A stretch of DNA of 42,765 bases from an uncultured Anaerolineaceae bacterium (GCA_937967805.1 CALBTC010000092.1:1-42765), one strand, 5' to 3'. Counted from the stretch's first letter, positions 16,803 to 25,210 are shown. Translations and numbers: made by a program. The notes: generated by a model not told the origin, from the letters alone.

Positions 16803-17669
16803 TTAATCGGTGGAATCTACACTGCGCATATGTGGTTCCCGCCGCCCCGTCACCAATTCCCAGCCTAAATAGAGGGGGGCAATCTGGGTAATAGCCAGCC
16901 AGACCATCACCAGGGTAATGCCGTTTTTGATGCTCTGCACGTCGTCGTTGATTTGGGCGCGAAGCTGGCGGGTGTTGTCGTTGGTGGCGGTGATAAGCCG
17001 GATGTATTCGTCCAAAATGGGGTCCAGTTCGTTGATATGGCCGTTCACCGTGTTCAAATCATCGGCCAAATTACGAATATCCAGGCTCACCGTTTGCAAA
17101 TTTTCGTTGGTGACGTTGATGTAAACTTGCAAGGTGCGCAAACTTTCCGGCAGCCCTTCCAGCCCCTCACCCAGCTCCCGCACCGATTGGTCAAACGGCA
17201 CCTCCGGCTCGTAATCGACGCCTAAATCGTATTGCAGGGGAAAGCCTAGTATCTCCTCATCTATGCGAAAATTATTCAGCGTCACCAGGGTGCTGTCAAT
17301 GACACCGGCCACCTGCTCCAAGCTAGGGAACGCCTCTTCAATGGTTTCCAGGCTGTCCGGCACCTGCTCGGAGGCGACGCTGGAAATCTGGCTGAGCAAC
17401 GGCCGTGTGTCGTTCACCGTCTGGGCCAAATTATCGGCGGTGGTTTCGGCCGTCTCCATGACGGCGTTCACATCGGTGATGCTGGTTTTGGCCAACGTCA
17501 GCGTCTCTGAAACGGTATCTAAACTTTGCGACGTAAGCTGCAAGGTTTGATCAAAATTGGCGGCTACCCTGTCTACCAGCCGGTGCCCAAGTCGGGCACC
17601 AAAGACGGCCAAAATGATGCCACCAATGGCAATCAGCAACATGAGCAAGCCAAGAAATCGGCGAACCAT
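16803..17669 (-). CDS. Helical protein with two terminal membrane segments, paralogue A
   Basis: A 288-residue protein of unknown family and the tandem partner of 15805-16710. The N-terminus MVRRFLGLLMLLIAIGGIIL is a membrane helix. The central part is a chain of helices with LTSQSLDTVSETLTLAKTSI and ETAETTADNLAQTVNDTRPL, then an FPLQYDLGVDYEPEVPFDQS segment conserved in both copies. A C-terminal membrane helix follows (ITLVMVWLAITQIAPLYLGW). A GGGAG sequence about seven nt upstream supports the ATG. The heptad-like pattern recalls methyl-accepting or tape-like coiled coils, but no signalling domain is present. Both copies probably form one operon with the transglycosylase gene downstream. 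Confidence 0.8.
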   Translation of the reverse strand: MVRRFLGLLMLLIAIGGIILAVFGARLGHRLVDRVAANFDQTLQLTSQSLDTVSETLTLAKTSITDVNAVMETAETTADNLAQTVNDTRPLLSQISSVASEQVPDSLETIEEAFPSLEQVAGVIDSTLVTLNNFRIDEEILGFPLQYDLGVDYEPEVPFDQSVRELGEGLEGLPESLRTLQVYINVTNENLQTVSLDIRNLADDLNTVNGHINELDPILDEYIRLITATNDNTRQLRAQINDDVQSIKNGITLVMVWLAITQIAPLYLGWELVTGRREPHMRSVDSTD

Positions 17670-17725
17670 ACTTTTCTCCCAGGAGTTTGTAGGTCAAGTT
17701 TGCAATCCTGACCAACGAGCGAGCC

Positions 17726-18421
17726 TCAAGGCTGGTAGACCGTGCCCACCAGCCCATCGTATTTTAATGCAGCCAGGCTATTTGTCACAGAATCGCGATC
17801 AATGATGCCGGTAGCATCTTCACCGGCAACCATTGCCTGAAACAGAAGCTGCATAGCGTCGTAGGTGGCGGCGGCGTACGGACCGGCGGTCTCGTCAAAG
17901 GGGGTGACAGCGTTGTAGGCAGTGTGGAACTCGGTGGGGAGCAGGGCCGGGTCTTGTGGCGTAAACGGTGAATTGCCCAACGGCAAAAGCGGCAGATCGG
18001 CGGCGGCATAGATAGGTTGGGCAACGGCCGTTGTCTCCGCCAACCCATGCCCAATGACGGCGACCACATCAGGGTCAACTGTCAGGGAAACGGCCGTATC
18101 CTCAGCCAGCGCCACATCCCCCCGATCATCTAAAGCCACCAGCGCCACCCGGTAGCCGCCAATACCCCCCGCCTCATTGATCTCCCGCACCGCCAGCCGC
18201 GCCGCATAAATCGCATCATACCCCAGCTCCCGCTGCGCCCCCTCAAACGGCGCCACCAGGCCAATTTTAACCACGGGTTGAACACTGGCGCAGGCAGTCA
18301 AGAAGACTGTAATCAGTAATCCGTAAACGGTATTCGGTAACAAGAAAAACGGAATACGGATTACCGATAACCGTTTACCGCCATCAGCGGCAGCGCTGCA
18401 CATTGGCCAAATGCTCCTCAT
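17726..18421 (-). CDS. Shortened ABC-type substrate-binding lipoprotein (Leu/Ile/Val-binding family)
   Basis: The sequence VVKIGLVAPFEGAQRELGYDAIYAARLAVREINEAGGIGG is the start of a Peripla_BP_6 (LivK-like) binding domain, and VVAVIGHGLAETTAVAQPIY continues it. After LLPLGNSPFTPQDPALLPT it jumps to PYAAATYDAMQLLFQAM, the C-terminal lobe of the family, so roughly 150 residues of the middle are missing. Total length is at most 231 residues, against about 380 usually. A lipobox (LTAC) is present. The start is unclear: the ATG at 18421 lies inside mltG and has no Shine-Dalgarno, and the signal-peptide region is encoded by a GGTAATCGG-type repeat. It may be an internally deleted relic or a small functional derivative. 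No permease genes lie nearby. Confidence 0.7.
   Translation of the reverse strand: MRSIWPMCSAAADGGKRLSVIRIPFFLLPNTVYGLLITVFLTACASVQPVVKIGLVAPFEGAQRELGYDAIYAARLAVREINEAGGIGGYRVALVALDDRGDVALAEDTAVSLTVDPDVVAVIGHGLAETTAVAQPIYAAADLPLLPLGNSPFTPQDPALLPTEFHTAYNAVTPFDETAGPYAAATYDAMQLLFQAMVAGEDATGIIDRDSVTNSLAALKYDGLVGTVYQP
18301..18385. repeat. GTAATCAGTAATCCG / CGGATTACCGATAACCG repeat
   Basis: Words TGTAATCAGTAATCCGTAAACGG face GGAATACGGATTACCGATAACCG after AAGAAAAAC. It is a unit of the same family as in the two T-box leaders. Here it is translated: it encodes most of the signal-peptide region of the shortened binding protein. Confidence 0.7.
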
Positions 18422-19610
18422 ATGTCACGCTAAAGGCATGGCTGCCGGGAACGGCCGCATCACAGTCAGCCACAAAAAAGATGAATTCCGTCTCGGCAGG
18501 GAAGGCGACCGCTTCCAAAGAAGAGAGGCTGGGGTTGGCAATGGGGCCAGGCGGCAAGCCGGCGTAACGATAAGTGTTATAAGGGGAGTCCAGCTCCAGA
18601 TCGACCAAAAAGAGGGGCGACTTCCACCAGTTGTCGCTGTCGGCCTGGTAACCCAGCGGATACTGTACCGTAGGATCGGCCTCCAGCTTGATGCCCTGCG
18701 CCAGCCGGTTGTAAAAGACGCCGGCGATAATCGGCCGTTCGGTGGCTACCACCGCTTCCCGCTCCACAATCGCCGCCAGCGTCACCGCCTCATGCACGGT
18801 TAACCCCTGGTTCTGGAATCCCTGCCGCATGGCGGGGGTCACGCGACGATCAAACGTTCTGAGCATTAAGTCCACCAAATAAACCGCATCGGCCTCTGGC
18901 GGCACGCGGTACGTGTCGGGGAACAGGTAGCCCTCCAGCGAGGCGGTTGGGGGCAAATCGGCTAAAAAGGCGTACGGCGTCAGGTCAAACGCCGTCTGCC
19001 GCCGGGCAATCGCCAAGAATTGGGCAGCGTCGATGTTGGCGGCCGGATTTTCGGCCAGGTAGTCGGCCATCTGCTCCAGGCGCCATCCTTCCACAAAGCG
19101 CAAATCGACCTCCTGCGCAATGGCTTTGGTCAGCGCCGCTGCCATATCTGGAATGGTTTGCTGCGGATCGAGGATAAATTCACCCGCTTCCAGTTGGGCA
19201 TCCAGACCGTGGTAGCGCAAGTAGTTGAGAAACAGCTCTGTGTCATTTAACAATCCCGCCGCGGCTAAATTAGCGGCAATGGTGTCGGCCGATTCACCCG
19301 TGGCGATGGTGAACGGCGCTGGCGTGAAACCATTACCGGCCGGCTCTTCCAGGGCAGAGGCATTGGCAGCCAGGTAAGCTTGCAAGTAAATGTCGCGCAC
19401 CTGAAGGGAACGGCCGTTCCCCGCCACAAATTCACCGCCGCGCCATTGAACGTAAAATGTGAAAGCGGCCGTCAGGCAGGCGGTGAGCACTACCAGCAGC
19501 AAGCCCGCCCGCAGCAAACAGCTCATCGAACGCCGTTGATTGCTTTTAGGCGGTTCCTCGTATGGGTCCTTGCGGCGCTGCGGCCGTCTTTTTTGTGTGT
19601 CGATAAGCAT
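18384..19610 (-). CDS. mltG: Endolytic murein transglycosylase
   Basis: MltG (YceG family) cuts nascent glycan strands at the outer face of the cell membrane and helps set glycan length. The 408-residue protein has a basic cytoplasmic tail rich in Lys/Arg/Pro, one membrane helix (LLVVLTACLTAAFTFYVQW, about residues 37-56), a LysM-like region with FTIATGESADTIAANLAAAGLL, and the YceG catalytic core. The core shows LEGYLFPDTYRVPPEA, TLAAIVEREAVVATERP with the catalytic Glu, AGVFYNRLAQGIKLEADPTVQYPLG and YNTYRYAGLPPGPIANPS. It follows ruvX on the same strand, as in the alaS-ruvX-mltG clusters of many Gram-positive bacteria. The ATG at 19610 has GGAG only one nt away, so the exact start is somewhat uncertain. 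Confidence 0.95.
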   Translation of the reverse strand: MLIDTQKRRPQRRKDPYEEPPKSNQRRSMSCLLRAGLLLVVLTACLTAAFTFYVQWRGGEFVAGNGRSLQVRDIYLQAYLAANASALEEPAGNGFTPAPFTIATGESADTIAANLAAAGLLNDTELFLNYLRYHGLDAQLEAGEFILDPQQTIPDMAAALTKAIAQEVDLRFVEGWRLEQMADYLAENPAANIDAAQFLAIARRQTAFDLTPYAFLADLPPTASLEGYLFPDTYRVPPEADAVYLVDLMLRTFDRRVTPAMRQGFQNQGLTVHEAVTLAAIVEREAVVATERPIIAGVFYNRLAQGIKLEADPTVQYPLGYQADSDNWWKSPLFLVDLELDSPYNTYRYAGLPPGPIANPSLSSLEAVAFPAETEFIFFVADCDAAVPGSHAFSVTYEEHLANVQRCR

Positions 19611-19644
19611 ACTCCAACAATAAAATAATGGGACGCTGATTTAC

Positions 19645-19679
19645 CTGATTTTCCTGATCATGGGAATCAGGAAAATCAG
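19645..19679. repeat. 14-bp perfect inverted repeat between ruvX and mltG
   Basis: CTGATTTTCCTGAT (19645-19658) and ATCAGGAAAATCAG (19666-19679) pair around a 7-nt loop, with further GCTGATTTAC/AATCAGCG words beside them. No U-tract follows. Confidence 0.65.
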
Positions 19680-19689
19680 CGTTCTATTT

Positions 19690-20118
19690 TTAATGATGTG
19701 CATCCAGATAGCTTTGCAAAATAAAGGCGGCGGCGACGGCATCTACCTGCTGGCGGGCTTTTTTACCGCGCTTGCCGCGCCGGCGCAGGCTTTCTTCGGC
19801 CTGGACGGTGGTGAAGCTCTCGTCCCAAAACTGGACGGGGACGTCGCACTGCCGGCTGAACTCAGCCATGTAGTCACGAATCCAGACGGCCGTCTCACTA
19901 TCTTCACCCTCAGCCGTGGTGGGCAAACCTACCACCAGCAGCGTCACCTTCTGCTCGGCCAGAATTTGCCGGTAGCGGGCAAAATCTTCCTCGCGCGATT
20001 TGCGCTTCACCACACCGTACGATTGGGCAATGGTGCGCGTGAGATCGCTGATGGCCACGCCGATGCGCTTACTGCCCAGATCCAGCGCCATCACCCGGCC
20101 GGGAAAACGGCCGCTCAT
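19690..20118 (-). CDS. ruvX: YqgF/RuvX family putative Holliday junction resolvase
   Basis: A 142-residue RNase H-fold nuclease. The N-terminal strand VMALDLGSKRIGVAISD carries the first catalytic Asp, VVGLPTTAEGEDSETA the central part, DESFTTVQAEESL the Glu-containing strand, and VDAVAAAFILQSYLD the C-terminal Asp. Length and motifs match the family, which is implicated in Holliday junction processing and in pre-16S rRNA 5'-end maturation. The start ATG overlaps the stop of the NUDIX gene by four bases (20115-20118), which suggests translational coupling. It lies between alaS and mltG as in other phyla. Confidence 0.95.
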   Translation of the reverse strand: MSGRFPGRVMALDLGSKRIGVAISDLTRTIAQSYGVVKRKSREEDFARYRQILAEQKVTLLVVGLPTTAEGEDSETAVWIRDYMAEFSRQCDVPVQFWDESFTTVQAEESLRRRGKRGKKARQQVDAVAAAFILQSYLDAHH

Positions 20119-20669
20119 CCGCTCAGTTCTCCCAAAGCGTGCAGCGCATAAAAAAGCGCACTTTGCTGCACCGAATCGACGATTTCCCCGGCAAACAACA
20201 TCTGCTTCACCTGGGCGATGGGCAGCTTAAGCAGCTCCATCTGTTCATGCTCGTCCCAGTTGGGAACGGCCGTTGCCACCACACCCGTTGCCAAAAAATA
20301 ATAAGCATGGCAGTCAAAACGAGCCGGATCAGGCGCGCCGCTGCCGATTGGCTGCATGGCAGCGCACGAGTGGCCAGTCTCCTCCAGCAGCTCTCGTTGC
20401 GCCGATGCTAATGCTGATTCCCCGGCATCAATCAATCCGCCGGGCGTTTCCAGCAGCGTTTTACCCAGGCCATGCCGGTAGATGCGCAGCAGCAAAACCT
20501 CACCCTCAGGCGTGACCGGCACCACATTCACATAGCTGCGGCTCTCAACAATGAAATAGGGATCGATGAGACGGCCGTTGCCCATCTCACACGTATCGGC
20601 CCGCACCGCAATCCATTCGTTTTGCAGCAAATACTCTGTATTAAGGACTTTCCAATCTAAATGAGTCAT
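20115..20669 (-). CDS. NUDIX hydrolase, ADP-ribose pyrophosphatase-like
   Basis: The protein of about 184 residues contains a complete Nudix box, GGLIDAGESALASAQRELLEETGH, fitting GX5EX7REUXEEXGU, which binds the metal for cleaving a nucleoside diphosphate linked to another moiety. The upstream segment SRSYVNVVPVTPEGEVLLLRIYRHG and the downstream PARFDCHAYYFLATG fit the ADP-ribose/sugar-nucleotide pyrophosphatase group. I place the start at ATG 20669 (THLDWKVLNTEYLL). A GTG eight codons upstream would translate through the CCACAGAG repeat and is less likely. It overlaps ruvX by four bases. Confidence 0.9.
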   Translation of the reverse strand: MTHLDWKVLNTEYLLQNEWIAVRADTCEMGNGRLIDPYFIVESRSYVNVVPVTPEGEVLLLRIYRHGLGKTLLETPGGLIDAGESALASAQRELLEETGHSCAAMQPIGSGAPDPARFDCHAYYFLATGVVATAVPNWDEHEQMELLKLPIAQVKQMLFAGEIVDSVQQSALFYALHALGELSG

Positions 20670-20679
20670 ATTTTTATTT

Positions 20680-20858
20680 GCCACAGAGAGCACAGAGGTT
20701 TTTGAGAATATACTCTTATCTCTCTGTGGCCTTCTTCTGATTGTCTGGATTACGGCCGTTTTGACTTGCCGTTTTGCCTACGGTTTCTGCATGAAGTCTG
20801 CCAGTAGGCGAGTTTGCCAGTTTGCGAGTGCGAAATCTACTCGCCACTCGCAAACTCA
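20680..20858. repeat. Intergenic repeats: CCACAGAG hairpin and GTTTGCGAGTG hairpin
   Basis: GCCACAGAGAG (20680-20690) and CTCTCTGTGGC (20720-20730) form an 11-bp hairpin. An ACGGCCGT lies at 20752-20759. AGTTTGCGAGTG (20819-20830) and CACTCGCAAACT (20845-20856) form a 12-bp hairpin directly after the stop codon of the baseplate-J-like gene. Nothing coding is seen. Confidence 0.7.
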
Positions 20859-22418
20859 CTACGGCTCAATCTCCGTCTGAATCCGTGTCGCCAGGTACGG
20901 CACACGATCAAACCAGACGGGCCAGATGTTCAGCGTGGGCGCGGCGCGGAGGGGGAGTTGTTGGTAAAGGTAGGCGGCGGCCGTTTCGGGTGGCTGGCCG
21001 GTGACGGCCGTAATCGGACCATCCAGCGCCAAATTTGCGGCCACTACCCCCTCGCCAATCATGGAAAACGTCACCCGCCCTGACTCGTCTACCGCCACGA
21101 CGCTGCCGCTGCTGAAGCGAATGCTGTCCGGCACCAGCGTAAACTCGGCGGGTACCGCCTGTCCCAGTGAATCGAAGGCCAGTCCTGAAGCGACGGTGGT
21201 ATCGACGGCCGTGCCTTGCAGTTCAGCACGCATCACCAGGGTGAGTTCGGCCGTTTGTTCGCCCACATCGTGGGAAAACGTCTCATCCAAAATATTGACG
21301 ACCCGTACCGCATCCTTGGAGATAAACTCCCGCTCTGTCAAATCTGCTTCCATGTTGGCCAGGGCCACCGCCTGCAAAAATTGCAGCGCCTGCGCCCGTA
21401 GCCGTTCCTGATCTTCGGCGGAGACAGCGGCCGTTTGGCGCAGCGCCCCACCCGCCATCGGCTCTAGATTGCGCACCTCCACCTGTAAATCCAGCGAACC
21501 CTGCACCCGATTCACCAAATTGGCGGCCACGTTGCCTTGCGGCCCCGGCTCCTCAGCGATGACCTCTACTTCGGCCGTGCTGCCCACCGCCTCGGCCAGC
21601 GACACCTCTTCCAGCGTCTGAAAAGTCACGTTGCTGCCGTCGGAGGTACTCACGCGCGTTCCGGCAGGAATGATCACCCCCTGTGCCAGTTGATTGACAA
21701 ACAGCACCGTGCCTCGCGCCGGCGCATCGGGCAGTTCAACCGCACCGGTGGTGGCTACGCTGGTTTGCCACGATTCGGTTGTCGTCAGCAAACGTGCCGG
21801 AACGGTATTCAAACTGTAATTTACCGACTCCACGGCCGGATCAGCAATGACGGCCCGCTCCACCCGAATCGTTTCCGTTTCCGGCTGCAAAATGACGGTG
21901 GCGCCGGGCACAGCGTAGGTAAAGGCCACGTACAAAATGGCCAGGGTGAGGCAAAAGATGAAGATAGCCGCATAGCGCACCAGCCACAGCCGTAAAGTTG
22001 ATTTGGGTTGCAGGCGACGATGCGCTTCCTGGCGGTCGGCGGGATCGAGGGAGGGATACGGCCGTGCGCCCACAAACTCTTCCCAGCTGCCATCTCCCAC
22101 CGTGGGCAGCCCCACCTGCTCATTCCGTTTACGGCCGCGCCACCAGCCTCGCCTGCTGTTCTCGGCAAGCTGCACCGAAGGAAAAACGGGTAGCCCCAGC
22201 GCCCGCGCCTGGCGGGTGATGGGCACGTCGGGCGTCACCAGCCCCACCTCCAGCCGCTGCCGGTCGGCAAAGCGGCGCAGGCGCACCAAATCCAGCCCTT
22301 CGCGCAGGACGCCGCCGTCCTGCGGCAGCACCAGCAGGGCCTGCTGCGCCTCGGCCCACGTCAGCCGGTCGCAAATCGAGATGATGTCGTCTGAATCGTC
22401 TAGGTGGATTACACGCAT
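20859..22418 (-). CDS. Membrane protein with baseplate-J-like domain
   Basis: A 519-residue protein. The first 110 residues look like a Rossmann-type alpha/beta domain (LLVLPQDGGVLREGLDLVRLRRFADRQ, VGLVTPDVPITRQARALGLPVF). A basic segment and one membrane helix follow (AAIFIFCLTLAILYVAFTYAV, about residues 150-171). The outer part contains ARGTVLFVNQLAQGVIIPAGTRVSTSDG and EVEVIAEEPGPQGNVAANLVN, the pattern of Baseplate_J/gp47 proteins. No other phage or contractile-injection genes are nearby, so this is the stand-alone form, perhaps a surface or envelope protein. It starts nine bases after the alaS stop, so the two are probably cotranscribed. Function is unknown. Confidence 0.8.
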   Translation of the reverse strand: MRVIHLDDSDDIISICDRLTWAEAQQALLVLPQDGGVLREGLDLVRLRRFADRQRLEVGLVTPDVPITRQARALGLPVFPSVQLAENSRRGWWRGRKRNEQVGLPTVGDGSWEEFVGARPYPSLDPADRQEAHRRLQPKSTLRLWLVRYAAIFIFCLTLAILYVAFTYAVPGATVILQPETETIRVERAVIADPAVESVNYSLNTVPARLLTTTESWQTSVATTGAVELPDAPARGTVLFVNQLAQGVIIPAGTRVSTSDGSNVTFQTLEEVSLAEAVGSTAEVEVIAEEPGPQGNVAANLVNRVQGSLDLQVEVRNLEPMAGGALRQTAAVSAEDQERLRAQALQFLQAVALANMEADLTEREFISKDAVRVVNILDETFSHDVGEQTAELTLVMRAELQGTAVDTTVASGLAFDSLGQAVPAEFTLVPDSIRFSSGSVVAVDESGRVTFSMIGEGVVAANLALDGPITAVTGQPPETAAAYLYQQLPLRAAPTLNIWPVWFDRVPYLATRIQTEIEP

Positions 22419-22427
22419 CTAACGATA

Positions 22428-25139
22428 TTACACCTGCTCCTCCAAAGCTGCTTCAATCAATTTCGGCACCAGCGCCAGCGCCTCGGGCAGTTTGGCCGCA
22501 TCCTTGCCGCCGGCCTGGGCCATGTCGGGGCGGCCGCCGCCGCCGCCGCCCACCACTTTGGCCACGTCGCGCACAATGTCGCCGGCCTTGATGCCACGCG
22601 GGATTAAATCTTTGGTGACGGCGGCAATGATTATCGGTTTGCCGTTGTTGACCGTGGCGAGTACGGCCGTTCCCGACCCCACATTATCGCGAAACCGATC
22701 GGCCATCTGGCGCAGGCCATCAACCTCCACGCCCTCAACCTGGGCGGTGAGCAGCTTCACCCCCGCTACGTCCTGCGTCTGGGCCATGATCGATTCAAAT
22801 TGAAGACCCGCCAACCGCTGCTGCATCTGCTCAACCCGCTTTTGCGCCGCTTTCTGCTCTGCCTGCAATGTTTCGACACGGGACTCCAGCTTGGAAACCG
22901 GCACGTTAAGCTGCGCCGCCAGCCGATCCAGCAGGTTGAGCCGCTCCATGATCAGCTCCCGGGCGCCGCGCCCGGTCACCGCCTCCACGCGGCGCACCCC
23001 GGCGGAAACCGCGCCTTCGCTGGTGAAGCGGAACAGGCCAATGTCGTTCGTCTCGGAGACGTGTAGGCCGCCACACAGTTCAAAGCTGTACGGTTTCTCA
23101 CCCTCGTGGCCAATCTGCACAGTGCGCACAATGTCGCCATATTTTTCGCCAAAGAGGGCCATTGCCCCGGACTGAATCGCTTCTTTTTGACCCATGTACT
23201 CAACTTCCACGGGATAGTTAGCCAGAATCGCATCGTTGATCCGCTCTTCAATTTCGGACAAGGTGGTATCATCAACGCTGCCATCGTGGGTGAAGTCAAA
23301 GCGCAGCCGGTCCGGCGCCACAAGCGAGCCCGCCTGGGTAACGTGTGTGCCCAGCCGGTCGCGCAGCTCCTGGTGCAAGATGTGGGTGGCGGTGTGGTTG
23401 CGGCGAATGTCGCTGCGGCGCACGTCATCGACTTGCAGGCGTACGGGTTGAGCCAGGGTAAATTCGCCCTGCGCCACTTCACCGACATGCAAAATGAGGC
23501 CGTTGAGCGGCTTGCGCGTATCCTCGACGCGAAAGATGGATGTGCCATCCAGCCCCGCAATTTGGCCGGTATCGCTAACCTCACCACCAGCTTCAACGTA
23601 AAAGTTGGAAACGGCCGTCACCATCTCCACCTTATCCCCCGCCTGCACTGCATTCACCAGCTCACCATCACGAATCAGCCCCACAATCTCAGACTCCGTT
23701 TCGGCACCCATGTATGGATCGTATTCGACGCCGTCTTCTAATTGGCCGGTGGATTGGAGGTTGGTCAGGAGACGGCCGTACACCCCGGTCTCCGCACTGT
23801 ATTCGCCAAAGGTACCTTTGCCGCTGGCAATCGCGTGCGCTTCGCGTGCCTCGTTATACCCTTTTTCATCCACGGTGAAGCCGCGTTCCTGTACCACATC
23901 GCGGGTAATCTCCAGCGGCAGGCCATGCGTCGCGTACAAATCAAACGCCACCTCGCCAGAGATTTCACTTTCCCCTTTTTCGTTAAGCTCTGCCATCACC
24001 TGCTGAAGCTGGCTCAGGCCAGATTCCAGGGTGCGGGCAAACTTATTTTCTTCCTGGGTTAACGTGCGCAAGACATGCTCTTCGCGCAGTTTAAGTTCAG
24101 GATAAATTTCACTCATCTGCTGAATGTATACTTTGGCGACCCCCTCTAAAAATGGTCCGGTAAAGCCAATGTTATAACCAAAACGCACGGCACGCCGGAT
24201 GATCATGCGCAGGACGTAACCCGCGCCGGTGCTGCCGGGGCGCACGCCATCGGCAATTAAGAAGGTGGCGGCACGTCCGTGATCGGCAATCACTCGATAG
24301 CCAACGTACTTTTTGTCTCGGTCGTCATCACTGTCACCCAAAATCTCTTGCAGCCAATCCATGACGGATGAAAACAGATCGTTGTCATAGTTAACAGGCG
24401 TTTGTTGAACCACGCTAACGATGCGTTCCAACCCCATGCCCGTGTCAACACCCGGCTTGGGCAGTGGCGTGCGCGTGCCATCGGCTGCCTGATCAAACTG
24501 CATAAACACCAGATTCCAGATCTCCAGCCACCGATCACAATCGTTGTCGAGTAAAACGCTACAGTTGGGCAGTCCACAACTGCAATTCTCTGGACCCCAA
24601 TCGTAATGAATCTCACTGGTTGGGCCGCACGGCCCAACATCACCCATGGACCAAAAATTGGTTTTGTCACCCATGCGCAGAATGCGTTCGGCGGGCACGC
24701 CAATGTCGTTGGCCCAAATGTTGTAGGCATCATCATCGCCGGTGTGTACTGTAAAATAGAGTTTCTCTACCGGAATCTGGCAAACGTCGGTGATAAATTC
24801 ATAAGCATAGCGGATGGCCCCTTCTTTGAAGTAATCACCAAAAGAAAAGTTGCCCAACATTTCAAAAAAGGTATGGTGGCGTGGCGACGGGCCGACATTT
24901 TCCAGATCGTTGTGTTTGCCCTGAACTCTCATGCATTTTTGGGCAGTGGTGGCGCGATTGTACGGCCGTTTCTCCCGCCCTAGAAACACATCGACAAACT
25001 GGTTCATCCCGGCGTTGGTGAACAGCAGCGTCGGATTGTCATATTGCGGCAGCGGTGCACTGGCAACCACTTCGTGCTGCTGCTCGTTGAAATAATCTAA
25101 AAATGCTTTGCGAATCTCGTTACTGGTTGTGGGTCTCAT
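22428..25139 (-). CDS. alaS: Alanyl-tRNA synthetase
   Basis: This class II synthetase charges and proofreads tRNA-Ala. About 903 residues from ATG 25139 (RPTTSNEIRKAFLDYF). Motifs: LLFTNAGMNQFVDVFLG, NVGPSPRHHTFFEMLGNFSFGDYF (motif 2 region), GVDTGMGLERI (motif 3), the editing domain with HTATHILHQELRDRLG and ELCGGLHVSETNDIG (zinc ligands H, H, C, H), and a C-terminal DHHA1 domain with Gly-rich KVVGGGGGGRPDMAQAGG. The start is chosen because GGAG lies five nt upstream and the alignment with the family begins there. A perfect 44-bp palindrome sits 12 bp upstream of the start codon, where an autoregulatory operator could act. It leads the cluster with the baseplate-J-like, NUDIX, ruvX and mltG genes. 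Confidence 0.97.
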   Translation of the reverse strand: MRPTTSNEIRKAFLDYFNEQQHEVVASAPLPQYDNPTLLFTNAGMNQFVDVFLGREKRPYNRATTAQKCMRVQGKHNDLENVGPSPRHHTFFEMLGNFSFGDYFKEGAIRYAYEFITDVCQIPVEKLYFTVHTGDDDAYNIWANDIGVPAERILRMGDKTNFWSMGDVGPCGPTSEIHYDWGPENCSCGLPNCSVLLDNDCDRWLEIWNLVFMQFDQAADGTRTPLPKPGVDTGMGLERIVSVVQQTPVNYDNDLFSSVMDWLQEILGDSDDDRDKKYVGYRVIADHGRAATFLIADGVRPGSTGAGYVLRMIIRRAVRFGYNIGFTGPFLEGVAKVYIQQMSEIYPELKLREEHVLRTLTQEENKFARTLESGLSQLQQVMAELNEKGESEISGEVAFDLYATHGLPLEITRDVVQERGFTVDEKGYNEAREAHAIASGKGTFGEYSAETGVYGRLLTNLQSTGQLEDGVEYDPYMGAETESEIVGLIRDGELVNAVQAGDKVEMVTAVSNFYVEAGGEVSDTGQIAGLDGTSIFRVEDTRKPLNGLILHVGEVAQGEFTLAQPVRLQVDDVRRSDIRRNHTATHILHQELRDRLGTHVTQAGSLVAPDRLRFDFTHDGSVDDTTLSEIEERINDAILANYPVEVEYMGQKEAIQSGAMALFGEKYGDIVRTVQIGHEGEKPYSFELCGGLHVSETNDIGLFRFTSEGAVSAGVRRVEAVTGRGARELIMERLNLLDRLAAQLNVPVSKLESRVETLQAEQKAAQKRVEQMQQRLAGLQFESIMAQTQDVAGVKLLTAQVEGVEVDGLRQMADRFRDNVGSGTAVLATVNNGKPIIIAAVTKDLIPRGIKAGDIVRDVAKVVGGGGGGRPDMAQAGGKDAAKLPEALALVPKLIEAALEEQV

Positions 25140-25151
25140 GTCTTCTCCATT

Positions 25152-25195
25152 TTCCATTTATTGGCACTGTGCGCGCACAGTGCCAATAAATGGAA
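25152..25195. repeat. Perfect 44-bp palindrome upstream of alaS
   Basis: The sequence from TTCCATTTATTGG to CCAATAAATGGAA is a perfect, spacer-less palindrome centred on GCGCGC between 25173 and 25174. All 22 base pairs match. It lies 12 bp before the alaS start codon and borders its Shine-Dalgarno. E. coli AlaRS is known to repress its own gene by binding a palindrome at the alaS promoter; whether this one acts similarly is inference. It has no U-tract, so it is not a terminator. Confidence 0.85.
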
Positions 25196-25210
25196 TTTTA
25201 CCGTAGCAAC

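Noticed and set aside
20859..22418. Part of a phage tail or contractile injection system
   Set aside because: No sheath, tube, spike or ATPase genes are present in the window, and the neighbours are housekeeping genes.
25152..25195. 44-bp palindrome as a terminator
   Set aside because: No U-tract on either side; a separate U-tailed terminator lies 16 bp away at 25211-25247.
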